Assembly: GCA_030428185.1 (NCBI GenBank) | Contig: JAUICE010000006.1 | Coordinates: 1 to 59,995 of the forward strand | DNA: 59,995 nucleotides | From: Gammaproteobacteria bacterium | GTDB lineage: Bacteria; Pseudomonadota; Gammaproteobacteria; Legionellales; Legionellaceae | Direction: 5' to 3' | In this document: piece by piece, positions 18,860 through 27,579 of the stretch | How positions within the stretch are numbered: position 1 is the first letter of the stretch | Layout: every line of letters starts with the position of its first letter | The notes under the pieces: model-generated | Seen by the model: the letters and a program-made list of their open reading frames with translations, nothing else | The model's database searches: none | Told to the model about the DNA's origin: nothing | Program-made: the position numbers and the translations under genes

Positions 18860-19309
18860 ATGCGCTATATATTTTTTGTACTCATCCAGTTTTTTTCGGT
18901 ATCGGTATTTTCTTTTCCAAAGGATTGTTTGACTGAGCCTCTAAAGGAAAAGTTAACACTTACAAAAGCAGCAGCTGTATTGATTCAAAATAAATCAAAA
19001 AATAATATTTATCTTTCCTATGAGAATACAACGGGTACCGCTAGCGCAGGTTATAGTACAGAATTGAAACCTAACTCCTGGAGTTTGGCTCAATTAAACT
19101 CAGAAAAGTCGATATCTTATAGATGTTTAGAAGCGGGCACAGGCTTTGTACAGCGCGTGTTTTGCTCGAAAGTACTCACTATCTGTGTTTATAAAAAGAA
19201 GCCCAAAGCGCTGCAAGATATAGATGCTTTTTGGGTTTATGAAAGCGTTAGCTTACCGTTTATAGAGGAAAAGCTTAAGTTTATTGGGACTAGCTCTTCT
19301 CATGAATAA
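18860..19309 (+). CDS. Small secreted protein of unknown function (149 aa)
   Basis: The first 18 or so residues (MRYIFFVLIQFFSVSVFS) form a signal peptide, leaving a mature protein near 130 residues with four cysteines (CLTE, RCLEAG, FCSK, ICVYKK) able to form two disulfides in the periplasm. The rest looks like a compact beta-rich domain. I do not recognise a family; small entry-associated periplasmic proteins of Legionella such as EnhB have a similar size and layout, but I cannot support the match. It is a single gene with a repeat-borne TATAAT just upstream, convergent with the next gene. Confidence 0.65.
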   Translation: MRYIFFVLIQFFSVSVFSFPKDCLTEPLKEKLTLTKAAAVLIQNKSKNNIYLSYENTTGTASAGYSTELKPNSWSLAQLNSEKSISYRCLEAGTGFVQRVFCSKVLTICVYKKKPKALQDIDAFWVYESVSLPFIEEKLKFIGTSSSHE

Positions 19310-19327
19310 CCGCTTATTTTATTGACT

Positions 19328-19849
19328 CTACTCAATCTCAGATTCTTCTTTTGTATCTTCGTAGATGGTTTGATGTAGCCCGTAAAGTTTTCCAAAGTGA
19401 AAGAAAATTTCTGCAATAAAGACTAAGGGAGCCATAAACAGTCGTTCAGGCATTTGGCGAATGTTTGTATCCTTATCACGACTTGCAAGAAATCCTAAAA
19501 AAATGCAAACAATTGATGATAAAAAAAGTACAGCAAATATCATAAAATTAACACTATTGATGCCACTATGACTAATAAAGCCTGCTGAAAAATTAAGTAA
19601 GAAGAAAATAGGAGTGCAGGCAAGCGCTAAGCGCCAATCCTCAAAAAAATAAAAAAACAGACAGACTACACTTAATATCCAGCCAAAATCAATTTCAAAA
19701 ATATTCGGCATACTTAAACGAATAAATCCTAAAAAGATAATGATAGAAAAATAAAGCAATGGAACACCGATGAAATGGCAGTATCTGGTCACAGCACTTT
19801 GATGTGCTGCATTTAAGGCGCGAGCATTGTCAACGAGTTTAGTACTCAT
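19328..19849 (-). CDS. Mpo1/YGL010w-like membrane protein (DUF962)
   Basis: A 173-residue membrane protein of the Mpo1-like (DUF962) family. The N-terminal Y-x-H-FIGVPLLYF element, with a preceding NAAH, and the closing FFHFGKLYGLH give the conserved histidines; four or five hydrophobic helices lie between. Yeast Mpo1 is an iron-dependent dioxygenase in fatty-acid alpha-oxidation; bacterial members are little studied. The gene is monocistronic, with a repeat-like TATACCCAA box at 19888-19896 upstream. The family call is moderately sure. Confidence 0.68.
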   Translation of the reverse strand: MSTKLVDNARALNAAHQSAVTRYCHFIGVPLLYFSIIIFLGFIRLSMPNIFEIDFGWILSVVCLFFYFFEDWRLALACTPIFFLLNFSAGFISHSGINSVNFMIFAVLFLSSIVCIFLGFLASRDKDTNIRQMPERLFMAPLVFIAEIFFHFGKLYGLHQTIYEDTKEESEIE

Positions 19850-19981
19850 GGGTATTAAAGACCTTTTGTTGCCCTTTTGTAGGATTGTATACCCAATAGA
19901 GCGTAAAATGCTATACGTAGAAAGAGAATTTGATGCCCAATAGAAATGCTGGCAGCTTAGGCTACCAGCAGAGGATTTATT

Positions 19982-20215
19982 TTATTGTTTCATATCAGCT
20001 GCTGGAGCTGCTGAGTCTGTAGCAGGAGGTGCTTCTGGGTTAGCTGGTTGCTGTGTATTTGTCGCAGGTGCTTGGCTTCCAGGCATTTGATTTTGTGCCG
20101 CAGGCATTTGAGTGTCTGCTTTCTTTATTTCACCAGCGTTATCACTACCGCCACAGGCGACTAAACTTAACGAAAACACGGCAATAAGCGCTAGGCCAAT
20201 AAGCTTTTTAAACAT
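19982..20215 (-). CDS. Small lipoprotein, Pro/Ala/Gln-rich (77 aa)
   Basis: A 77-residue predicted lipoprotein. The signal peptide ends in the lipobox LVAC, with Cys21 as the lipidation site followed by GGSDN. The mature part is low-complexity, dominated by Pro, Ala, Gln, Asn and Thr, with a repeated (N/T)QMP motif, probably an extended linker. No enzyme motif is present. A ribosome site AAGGAG lies about 8 nt before the ATG. Its promoter region contains a TATAAT box inside a dispersed repeat and a partial Fur-like half-site. Function unknown. Confidence 0.78.
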   Translation of the reverse strand: MFKKLIGLALIAVFSLSLVACGGSDNAGEIKKADTQMPAAQNQMPGSQAPATNTQQPANPEAPPATDSAAPAADMKQ

Positions 20216-20294
20216 GTATCCATCTCCTTGTCATTAATATTTTAAGCAACTCTCATTATAGAACAGTTGAACTTTTTGCCAACTGTGATAATGA

Positions 20295-20407
20295 TTATAC
20301 CCAAGATACTTCGAAATGCTAACGCTAGGTCATTTTTGTTTTATCATTTATAAACTTCATACAATCACGCTGAAATCTGTGCAAAATATTCCATGCCAGG
20401 GGTATAA
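20295..20407. repeat. Candidate MITE-like element between divergent genes
   Basis: The 113-bp stretch begins TTATACCC and ends GGGTATAA, perfect 8-bp inverted ends. The left end yields TATAAT toward the lipoprotein gene (minus strand) and the right end TATAAT toward the SDR gene (plus strand), so the element sits where both divergent promoters should be. Confidence 0.5.
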
Positions 20408-20440
20408 TTAAACAATTTCAATCACGATTAACAAGACTTA

Positions 20441-20478
20441 CCTAACCCACCTGAAGATGCATTTTCAGGTGGGTTGGG
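20441..20478 (+). repeat. Strong leader hairpin before the SDR gene
   Basis: A 12-bp perfect stem, AACCCACCTGAA (20444-20455) with TTCAGGTGGGTT (20464-20475), extends to 15 bp with one wobble pair; the loop is 8 nt. No T run follows, so it is not a standard terminator. It lies between a TATAAT at 20403-20408 and the ATG at 20507, i.e. in the predicted 5' untranslated leader. Confidence 0.55.
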
Positions 20479-20506
20479 CCTATAAGTAAAAAGATAGGGG
20501 TATAAA

Positions 20507-21331
20507 ATGGCAGTATTAATTACCGGCTGCTCTTCGGGTATTGGACTTGATGCAGCACTTTTTTTACGTGATAACGGTTATGATGTTATTGCGACCGCTA
20601 GAAATGATAAAGATATTCATTATTTAAAACAAAACAAGCTAAAGCCACTAAAGCTTGAATTGGGTTGTGATGAGTCTATTTCAAATGGATTTAATGAAGC
20701 ATTACTGCTGGCCGACAATGGTCGTATTGATGTGCTTATCAATAATGCGGCTTTTGCTCAAGTTGGCGCTCTTGAAGATTTGTGTCGGACTTCATTACGC
20801 AAGCAATTTGAAACGAATGTTTTTGGTGTGCAGTTGTTAACTAATTTAGCAGTTAAAAGCATGAGGGTGCACAATCAAGGAAAAATTATTCATATAGGTT
20901 CCATTTTAGGGGTTGTCAGTATGCCCTTTACCGGTGCCTACAATGCTTCAAAATACGCATTAGAGGGGTTAGCTGACACGTTAAGACTGGAGCTTAATGA
21001 TACAGATATTAGTGTTACTGTGATTGAGCCGGGCCCTATTGAGTCTAGCTTTAGAGCGAATTGCTTAAAGCACTCTTTGCCTTTTCTTGAGTCAAAGGAA
21101 AGCCGTTTTCAGAATGCCTATGACAAACAGAAAAAACAAATACAGGGGCAGCAGAGCAGTAAGTTCATGAAACCATCCAGAGTGGTTTCAAAAAAGCTGT
21201 TAAAAATAATGAGAACAAGAAAACCAAAACCACGTTACCGGATAACAACTCCAGCGCATATTGTTTATTTTCTCAAGCGAATATTACCTAGCCGATCTCT
21301 GGATTTTATTTTAAAGCGCGCTTCTTTGTAA
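20507..21331 (+). CDS. Classical short-chain dehydrogenase/reductase
   Basis: A 274-residue SDR. The cofactor loop TGCSSGIG is at 6-13, the ATARN end of strand 2 suggests NADP, NNAAFAQ and NVFGVQ follow, then catalytic Ser (HIGSILG) and YNASK. The adjacent VIEPGPIESSF is the classical PG motif. The C-terminal 60 residues are basic and helical, like 17-beta-hydroxysteroid or retinol dehydrogenase-type SDRs. The substrate is not predictable. AGGGG about 7 nt upstream supports the ATG. It ends 16 nt from a convergent gene and is probably monocistronic. Confidence 0.85.
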   Translation: MAVLITGCSSGIGLDAALFLRDNGYDVIATARNDKDIHYLKQNKLKPLKLELGCDESISNGFNEALLLADNGRIDVLINNAAFAQVGALEDLCRTSLRKQFETNVFGVQLLTNLAVKSMRVHNQGKIIHIGSILGVVSMPFTGAYNASKYALEGLADTLRLELNDTDISVTVIEPGPIESSFRANCLKHSLPFLESKESRFQNAYDKQKKQIQGQQSSKFMKPSRVVSKKLLKIMRTRKPKPRYRITTPAHIVYFLKRILPSRSLDFILKRASL

Positions 21332-21346
21332 TGATGTTTTTTGTTA

Positions 21347-23560
21347 TCAAATTGACTGTACTGAGCTGTTTAAATGGTTGGGCTCTTCTCTTTTAGAAGG
21401 ACGCTTAAGAGGTCCCTCAAAAAAAGTATCTCGACTCAAGCTCAAGCATGGTAGCGTTTTTTGCGTCTTGAGTGTTGGACGTCTTTTAGGGTGACCCTGT
21501 GCTTTTTCTTTAGGACTAAAAAATCTAGTTACATGAACACCACTCCCACTTAAAGAATGGCTGGTACTTGGAGCGCTGATTCTATTAACAGGATTCGATC
21601 TGCTAAGATCAGATGGTTTATCAATCAGCCTATCTTCTTCTGATAAGGTTTCAACCTTAGTATTCTCTTTGTGTTCATTTTTTTTGTTTTCTTGTTTACT
21701 TTTCCCAAACGCTTTACCAATGGCTCTAAACACTAAAACAGTCGCATAGGGGATAGCCATGCAAATCCAAAAAATCATCATTGGATGGCTTTTAAGATCA
21801 TGTCCTTCAATCGTTGCTTGTTCTTTTTGGTGCTCAAATGCAAAGTCAGCGTAATTTTTCCCTTTGTATACTCCTGAGCCAACGCAGCGAACAACTTCAG
21901 AGACTTGTTGAAAGTAAAACTCACCTTTGGTAAGACCATCGGTATTATAATCTTCAATACCGAGCCATGGTGGAGCAATTTCATTTGTGTCAAATGCTCT
22001 GGCTGCTCTCTGGTCGCTCTCTACTTCTTTTTTAATCAGTTTTGCTTTATGAGCACGATAGACTGCTCTAGTAATCATTGCTGCAAAACCGATAAAAACA
22101 GCAGCAGCGATAAGTGCGGGAGGAAAGCTGCTGCCTGCTAAAAACAAAATAATGGAGGTGGCAAAATATACACTAGTGATGGCGCCAAATAGACTTAACC
22201 CATCTTTAACTCCTTCAATGGTTGCCTCTTTGGTGCTAGGTATCTGTAACTGATTTAACTTGCTCTTGGTTTCACTGAGCTCTCTATAAATAGAAAGGAG
22301 TTCATTCCTACTGGCTATAGACTTTTCGCTCTCTTTTCCGTTTTGCTTGCATTGCTCGAGGTAAGCATGATATGCATCATAGCTTTTTTTAATTTGCACT
22401 TCTTTAATTGTTTCTAAGCGCAAAATTTCCGCTTTACGTTTACTCTGAACTTCTTCTTGCCAGCGTGTAAATAAGGTAGCAATGAGCATGGTGACCATGA
22501 TGCTACATAAGCAAATCAGCAAGGGTCCTGAAGTTGCTCCTAAAGTTAGCATGCCGGCATAAAGATAAGGACCATCAGCGAGGGCTGCAATAAGAGATGT
22601 TGTATAAAGGGTGTTTTGATATTTTTTTTCAAATTGCGTTAGTTGTGATTCAACATTCTGTTGTTTAGTGAGGAGTTCATCAATATTTGATGGTACATCT
22701 TTGGGAGGAGATTGTTGTAGCTTATCAAGTTTACTTCTAATTTTTTTTGCTTGTTCTGTAAGTGTATTGACTTGGTCTAAGTTTTTCTTACTAGATATTA
22801 ACTCAGACGCTTTTATAGCTTGCGCTTTTAAATCCGCTTCTTGATTTAATAATTCATTAATGGTTTTTGTATGCTCGTTGTATTTAGCTATATGATTTTT
22901 GATCTCTTTTAGCTCGTCAAGTAAAGCTTTCTGTTTATCTTTTAGGTGCCGCCTTAGATGACGGTTAAGCATCGCCATTAAACCAATGCTTACGGCAACG
23001 GGTATTAATATACTTCTAATTTGTAAATCACTGGCATGGTGATGCATCATTTGCATGATGGACTGAATACTTTTAAGGCCTTTGTATGTGTTTTTGGGGG
23101 CTTTTAGTGTGTCTCGAATATATGGAAGATACTTCGTCGCTAATTTTTGAAGTTTATGGTTTCCATTTTTCTTGCTACCATAATTTCCAAGCGCAGAAAT
23201 TAAAGTCAGAATAATACTACTAGCAGCAATGAATCCAATGCTAATGGGATCGACAAGTGCATGATCGAGCTTTTGATGATAGCTGTCATTATCTTTAGAA
23301 GTAACATCACAAAGAAATTTTACGGTGCTGTAAGAGACACTTATCCCATCTAATACACCGTAAATCATATGGAACCATACAGATTCATCAATGATTTGAG
23401 CAAAATGTCTTTTATCTTTTTCTTTTTTCTTTATGGAATCAGGTGGAGCACTTTCATCTTCAAGGCACAAGGATGAGTCGCAAGAAAAAGGTTCCTGCTT
23501 TGGTGAGAGACTCCTTGTACGAATATCCATGTCAACAGCATCATCAGTGTTGAAAGGCAT
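21347..23560 (-). CDS. Unrecognised large membrane/coiled-coil protein (737 aa)
   Basis: No family recognised. Residues 1-55 are polar and disordered. Hydrophobic segments lie at about 104-126, 183-198, 333-375 (two), 458-500 (two) and 593-615. Between them are long charged heptad-rich stretches at roughly 202-325 and 376-445 (LKEIKNHIAKY, KKIRSKLDKLQ, LSETKSKLNQL), predicted coiled coils. The last 120 residues are basic, Ser/Pro-rich and low in hydrophobics. The alternation of membrane pairs with coiled coils mirrors the 448-aa protein at 11760-13106. It is a single gene with an open 301-nt upstream region. The plan fits many Dot/Icm-type effectors and membrane scaffolds; neither is shown. 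Confidence 0.72.
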   Translation of the reverse strand: MPFNTDDAVDMDIRTRSLSPKQEPFSCDSSLCLEDESAPPDSIKKKEKDKRHFAQIIDESVWFHMIYGVLDGISVSYSTVKFLCDVTSKDNDSYHQKLDHALVDPISIGFIAASSIILTLISALGNYGSKKNGNHKLQKLATKYLPYIRDTLKAPKNTYKGLKSIQSIMQMMHHHASDLQIRSILIPVAVSIGLMAMLNRHLRRHLKDKQKALLDELKEIKNHIAKYNEHTKTINELLNQEADLKAQAIKASELISSKKNLDQVNTLTEQAKKIRSKLDKLQQSPPKDVPSNIDELLTKQQNVESQLTQFEKKYQNTLYTTSLIAALADGPYLYAGMLTLGATSGPLLICLCSIMVTMLIATLFTRWQEEVQSKRKAEILRLETIKEVQIKKSYDAYHAYLEQCKQNGKESEKSIASRNELLSIYRELSETKSKLNQLQIPSTKEATIEGVKDGLSLFGAITSVYFATSIILFLAGSSFPPALIAAAVFIGFAAMITRAVYRAHKAKLIKKEVESDQRAARAFDTNEIAPPWLGIEDYNTDGLTKGEFYFQQVSEVVRCVGSGVYKGKNYADFAFEHQKEQATIEGHDLKSHPMMIFWICMAIPYATVLVFRAIGKAFGKSKQENKKNEHKENTKVETLSEEDRLIDKPSDLSRSNPVNRISAPSTSHSLSGSGVHVTRFFSPKEKAQGHPKRRPTLKTQKTLPCLSLSRDTFFEGPLKRPSKREEPNHLNSSVQSI

Positions 23561-23861
23561 TGGTTGGATTCAAGCTTATTAAGTTGAGTGGATTATAGCA
23601 GAACAAGCTTAAATGTCAATAATTTAATCTAATTGTTTTTAAATCTTTCAGCACAAGAGTCAGATGATAACCCGCATCAGTTTTTGTTGCAATATATATT
23701 GCAATATAATCAAATTAAGCGCTAATTGGTTAAAAAAATAATGGTTGAAGCTTGATGATTTGTTATTCATAATCAATGAGTTGTGCTAAGTTTGACCGAT
23801 AGTTTTGTATTATATGACACTTTGCACATAAGGACTTAGATTATAACCAAGGGAGTTAGTT
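23561..23861. other. Divergent intergenic region with an 18-bp palindrome
   Basis: This 301-bp gap separates two divergent genes of unknown function. It holds the perfect palindrome TTGCAATATATATTGCAA at 23687-23704, a plausible operator, and otherwise AT-rich sequence. No gene or repeat copy was seen. AGGGAG precedes the ATG at 23862. Confidence 0.5.
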
Positions 23862-24515
23862 ATGCCATTTGCAGTATCTGATAGGGTTAAGCCATATCAA
23901 CAACAAGCCATGAAAGCTTTAAATAGCGCTAAGCCATATCAACAACAAGCAGCGAAAGCGCTAAGTTTTTTTCATAAACCAGGGGATAACGATCGTATAG
24001 AGCTTGCAAGTATACCCGAGCTTAATTTTGACCGCGAGACGATGATAGCGCTTTGCCTTGAAAATCCGTCGGCTAAGCAAAAAATTGAGCATTTTAGAGA
24101 TGATTTATCTACCATTAAAAAAGCTAAAGAGCGGGAGCTTAAAAAAATGGGCTCTGTTTATGGGGATCCTAAAGTTCGCCGCGGTGCTTTTTCATTGGCA
24201 GGTAGCTTATTGGCATACAAGTTATTGCCGTCAGTTTGGCATTTGATGACGGATGCTAAGGAAGATACTCTCGCTCGCGAGAGACTTGAACCTGGATTTG
24301 TTATGAGTACCTTAAAATTTGTGATGTTTGGTGGTGCGGGCTATCAGTTGTTTATGGCTAATCGTTTGAAAAATCATGCGGAGGATAAAAAGGCGCTCAA
24401 ATTACAAATATCAGAACTGGGAACTCGTATTGCTAAGTATGAAAGTGTTTTAGATGAAGTTGAAAAGATACAGAAAGAGCAAGCGGAAGTACCTTCTGTT
24501 GTAGTAGCACCTTGA
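23862..24515 (+). CDS. Unrecognised small protein with N-terminal 14-residue repeat (217 aa)
   Basis: A 217-residue protein starting with a tandem duplication: KPYQQQAMKALNSA then KPYQQQAAKALSFF, encoded by two 42-bp units at 23888-23929 and 23930-23971. A charged helical segment follows (FRDDLSTIKKAKERELKK), then two short hydrophobic segments near residues 108-122 and 148-163 flanking a charged loop, and a C-terminal coiled-coil-like stretch (LKLQISELGTRIAKYESVLDEVEKIQ in pieces). A good AGGGAG ribosome site precedes the ATG. No family recognised. It diverges from the 737-aa membrane/coiled-coil gene and may share its regulation. Confidence 0.65.
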   Translation: MPFAVSDRVKPYQQQAMKALNSAKPYQQQAAKALSFFHKPGDNDRIELASIPELNFDRETMIALCLENPSAKQKIEHFRDDLSTIKKAKERELKKMGSVYGDPKVRRGAFSLAGSLLAYKLLPSVWHLMTDAKEDTLARERLEPGFVMSTLKFVMFGGAGYQLFMANRLKNHAEDKKALKLQISELGTRIAKYESVLDEVEKIQKEQAEVPSVVVAP

Positions 24516-24557
24516 TGCTGTTCTATTAGCATGTAGACTCTAATATTTTGGTAAACA

Positions 24558-24596
24558 TTAAGGGCGTAGGTACATCAAGTGAGGCTGCGCCCTTAA
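24558..24596. terminator. Possible bidirectional terminator hairpin
   Basis: TTAAGGGCG (24558-24566) pairs perfectly with CGCCCTTAA (24588-24596) around a 21-nt loop, between convergent genes and overlapping the stop of the minus-strand gene. There is no clean T run on either side, so termination is only likely. Confidence 0.4.
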
Positions 24597-26044
24597 AAGT
24601 ATTTCACTTTAAACTGATCAAGCGTTGCTTGGTTTAAGTCATCTGAATAAATGTTATTGACCATTTCCCACTTGGATTTTTTACAAAAATAGACTAAGTT
24701 ACTCAATTGATGATTGATGCTTGTTGGAATTTGCAAACAATTTTTAAAGTTATGCCTAATGGTATTGTCGACTGTTTTTGAAAATTTATCTTCTAAAAAT
24801 GGACTAGCAATAATATTAAAGATAGCAAATCCATTTATCCGAATATGCGATTTAACTTCTTTAAAGAAGTCATTTGTAACTAAATAGGAAGGTATAGAGT
24901 TTAAGTGTTTATAAGTATCAATAACGATCACATCAAAAAGGGATTTGGTTGAGTGAAAAAAAGCTCTGGCATCCCCTGCAATAAATTTGCTATTGATGCT
25001 TCTTTTTAAGAAATAAGACTCTGCAATTGTTTTAATTTGATCATCAATATCCAAGTAGGTGAATTTATTTTTATAATTAGTTTCAGCATTTAGTGTGAAA
25101 CCGCCGGCGCCAATAACTAAAATATCTTTATGTGTTAATTTAAGTTTCTTAAATAGAATAGATTTAATAAGTTCAATGTAACGACTGGCTTTAAAGTGCT
25201 TATCGAGTGAGGACATTAAAGAAAAGTTAACTAAAAATATTTTTTTATCAAATTTATTAATGACAGCGTAGTTACCATAATTGTTCGTTTTGACAAAAAG
25301 ACTATGCTCGACACCAATGTTGAGGATGTAGATTATCATGACTACACCAGAGAGAGTAATGAGATGATTGAGAGAACGTTTAGTGGGAAAAAGATAATAG
25401 GCTAGAAAAACTAGTAAGCAAGTATTAAAAAAAAGTGTCTTAGCAACACCAAGAAAATGTAATAACACCAAACTAGTGACTATTGCCCCAAGAAAGGAGC
25501 CTAATGTATTCACAAATAAGGAATAACCACTAATACCAGACACTGAAAGAGTTTCACTAAATAAATTGGTGGTAATAGGAATAGTTTGTCCTAATAAAAA
25601 GATCATTGGTGCCAGTACCATCAGTAGATAGCTTACTAGTAGGATTAAAATGCTTTGTGTTAAATGTGTAAATCCCAACCAAAAAAAACTCGAGATAAAA
25701 CCAGATGAAAGACCAAGGCCTAAAAACATTGATGCTAACAAAAAATTTCTAGATAGTTTTTTATTGTATTCTGCTTTTAACGTACCGCCATAAAAATAGC
25801 CCAAAGATAAAAAAAGTAAAAAGACACCAATAATAATGCTTGTGATAATGACGCTACTGCCAACATATGGTATTAACACGCGAATAATTAAAATCTCAAT
25901 AGATATGGTTGCAAATCCTTCGATTAATAGAATAAAAAAAATTTGAATAGGCATAAATCGATAAACATTTCTATTAATTGATTGGTAATCATACACCGAA
26001 TTAATGACACACCCTAGCAATTTGATATCCATTGGGTATAACAT
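24593..26044 (-). CDS. Membrane-anchored spermidine-synthase-like protein
   Basis: A 483-residue fusion of an N-terminal membrane domain (about seven helices, residues 32-240) with a C-terminal spermidine-synthase-like Rossmann fold (about 290-440). The fold is recognisable from VIGAGGFTLN (SAM-type loop), YLDIDDQI and GDARAFF. At the active site the usual D-S-x-D-P-x-GPA element is replaced by IDTYKHLNSIPSYL, so the second conserved Asp and the GPA loop are missing and true aminopropyl transfer is doubtful. Similar fused proteins are widespread and uncharacterised. The start is uncertain: in-frame ATGs exist at 26044, 26032 and 25954; none has a good ribosome site, and the 5' end overlaps a TTATACCCAA repeat box. 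Confidence 0.7.
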   Translation of the reverse strand: MLYPMDIKLLGCVINSVYDYQSINRNVYRFMPIQIFFILLIEGFATISIEILIIRVLIPYVGSSVIITSIIIGVFLLFLSLGYFYGGTLKAEYNKKLSRNFLLASMFLGLGLSSGFISSFFWLGFTHLTQSILILLVSYLLMVLAPMIFLLGQTIPITTNLFSETLSVSGISGYSLFVNTLGSFLGAIVTSLVLLHFLGVAKTLFFNTCLLVFLAYYLFPTKRSLNHLITLSGVVMIIYILNIGVEHSLFVKTNNYGNYAVINKFDKKIFLVNFSLMSSLDKHFKASRYIELIKSILFKKLKLTHKDILVIGAGGFTLNAETNYKNKFTYLDIDDQIKTIAESYFLKRSINSKFIAGDARAFFHSTKSLFDVIVIDTYKHLNSIPSYLVTNDFFKEVKSHIRINGFAIFNIIASPFLEDKFSKTVDNTIRHNFKNCLQIPTSINHQLSNLVYFCKKSKWEMVNNIYSDDLNQATLDQFKVKYF

Positions 26045-26088
26045 TGCACGTTAGCATCTAGGTCTTAAATTTTTTAGGAGTATTCAGC

Positions 26089-27165
26089 ATGCGGCAAACA
26101 CCACTTTATAGTGAGCATGTTAAGCTTGGCGCAAAAATGGTCGAATTTCATGGTTGGCAGATGCCTCTTCATTACGGCAGTCAAATCAAGGAGCATGAGG
26201 CAGTTAGACGTGATGTCGGTATGTTCGATGTATCACATATGACGGTTGTTGATATTTTAGGGACTGGTGGAAGACAGTTTTTATTGAACTTGCTTGCCAA
26301 CAATATTGATGTACTAAAGCCTGGTAAGGCATTTTATAGTTGTATGTTAAACCAACATGGTGGTGTGATAGATGACTTAATCGTTTATTGTCGCGCGATG
26401 GATAATTATCGCTTGATATTAAATGCTGCGACAAGAGAAATCGATCTGGCTTGGCTCCAAGAAAAAGCTCAAGGCTACTCTGTTGGTATGCAAGAGCGAA
26501 GTGAGTTAGGTATGATTGCGGTTCAAGGTCCTAAAGCCATAGAAAAATTGATGGACTGCTTGGCACCTCATCAAGTTGATGCTGTGAGCACATTGCAAGA
26601 TTTTGAATTTGTCGATGTAGAGGATTGTCTTTTTGCACGTACCGGCTATACAGGTGAGCTAGGTTTTGAAGTGATTATGCCTCACTCAAAGTTAACAGGA
26701 TTATGGCAGGAACTGACAGAGAATGGAGTAACGCCTTGTGGTCTAGGTTCTCGTGATTCTCTTCGTATTGAAGCGGGTATGATGCTTTATGGTCAAGATA
26801 TGGATACTACAAAAACACCGTTTGAAGTGGGGCTTTCGTGGACTGTGAAGCTTGAGCCTTTAGAAAGAGATTTTGTTGGGCGTGGCGCGTTGAGTACTCA
26901 GAAAGATAGAGGCATCTCACATAAGATGGTTGGGGTGATATTAAATGAGCGTGGTATGTTACGTCATGGCCAAAAGGTAACAGACGGTGAGCATGAAGGT
27001 GTGATAACTAGCGCTACATTTTCTCCTGTTTTAAATAAATCTATAGGCTTTGCATATGTAGCTAAAAATTTTGGCAGTAAGGCTAGTGTAGATATTCGTG
27101 GTCGAGCCCTTGATGTAACTGTGACAAAACCTAGGTTTGTTCACAGAGGTAAAATTTTAGTCTAA
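26089..27165 (+). CDS. gcvT: Glycine cleavage system T protein (aminomethyltransferase)
   Basis: A 358-residue tetrahydrofolate-dependent aminomethyltransferase, T protein of the glycine cleavage complex, which releases ammonia and makes methylene-THF from the H-protein intermediate. [20 protein letters not shown] and VGMFDVSHM mark the N-terminus; [13 protein letters not shown] and [21 protein letters not shown] mark the centre. It opens the gcvT-gcvH-gcvPA-yciI-gcvPB operon. AGGAG lies about 10 nt before the ATG. Only 44 nt separate it from the divergent gene, too little for a glycine riboswitch; a TATAAC box preceded by TTGG at 26032-26041 is the only promoter candidate seen. Confidence 0.96.
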   Translation: MRQTPLYSEHVKLGAKMVEFHGWQMPLHYGSQIKEHEAVRRDVGMFDVSHMTVVDILGTGGRQFLLNLLANNIDVLKPGKAFYSCMLNQHGGVIDDLIVYCRAMDNYRLILNAATREIDLAWLQEKAQGYSVGMQERSELGMIAVQGPKAIEKLMDCLAPHQVDAVSTLQDFEFVDVEDCLFARTGYTGELGFEVIMPHSKLTGLWQELTENGVTPCGLGSRDSLRIEAGMMLYGQDMDTTKTPFEVGLSWTVKLEPLERDFVGRGALSTQKDRGISHKMVGVILNERGMLRHGQKVTDGEHEGVITSATFSPVLNKSIGFAYVAKNFGSKASVDIRGRALDVTVTKPRFVHRGKILV

Positions 27166-27187
27166 ATTGATATTTTTGGAGTTACTT

Positions 27188-27574
27188 ATGAGTCAAATCC
27201 CTAATGATCTTAAATACAGTGAAACGCATGAGTGGATTGAAACCGTTGATAGTACCATCACGATTGGTATTACTGATCACGCCCAAGAGTTACTGGGTGA
27301 TGTTGTATTTGTTGAGCTACCCCAGGTTGGTGATACACTCAATGCCGGTCAAGAGTTTGGTGTGATAGAAAGTGTGAAAGCAGCATCTGATTTGTATATG
27401 CCAATTTCAGGTGAAGTACTCGAGATTAATCATTCACTAGAGGACACACCAAATACCATAAATGAAAGTCCTTATGAGAATGGGTGGTTGATTAAAGTGA
27501 AGCCAACCGATGAAAGTGAGTTAGCGTCCTTAAAGACCGCTGAAGAATATCAAGCATTGACTTCTGAGGAATAA
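27188..27574 (+). CDS. gcvH: Glycine cleavage system H protein
   Basis: A 128-residue lipoyl carrier that shuttles the aminomethyl group between P, T and L proteins. The lipoylated Lys is in [13 protein letters not shown], with YSETHEW at the N-terminus and NGWLIKV near the C-terminus. I start at 27188 because GGAG lies 6 nt upstream and the protein then begins [12 protein letters not shown] as in the family; the frame is open 7 codons further. It lies 22 nt after gcvT and 5 nt before gcvPA. Confidence 0.96.
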   Translation: MSQIPNDLKYSETHEWIETVDSTITIGITDHAQELLGDVVFVELPQVGDTLNAGQEFGVIESVKAASDLYMPISGEVLEINHSLEDTPNTINESPYENGWLIKVKPTDESELASLKTAEEYQALTSEE

Positions 27575-27579
27575 ATGCA

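Noticed and set aside
26042-26088. Glycine riboswitch upstream of gcvT
   Set aside because: Only 44 nt separate gcvT from the divergent gene, and no tandem aptamer-like structure is visible.
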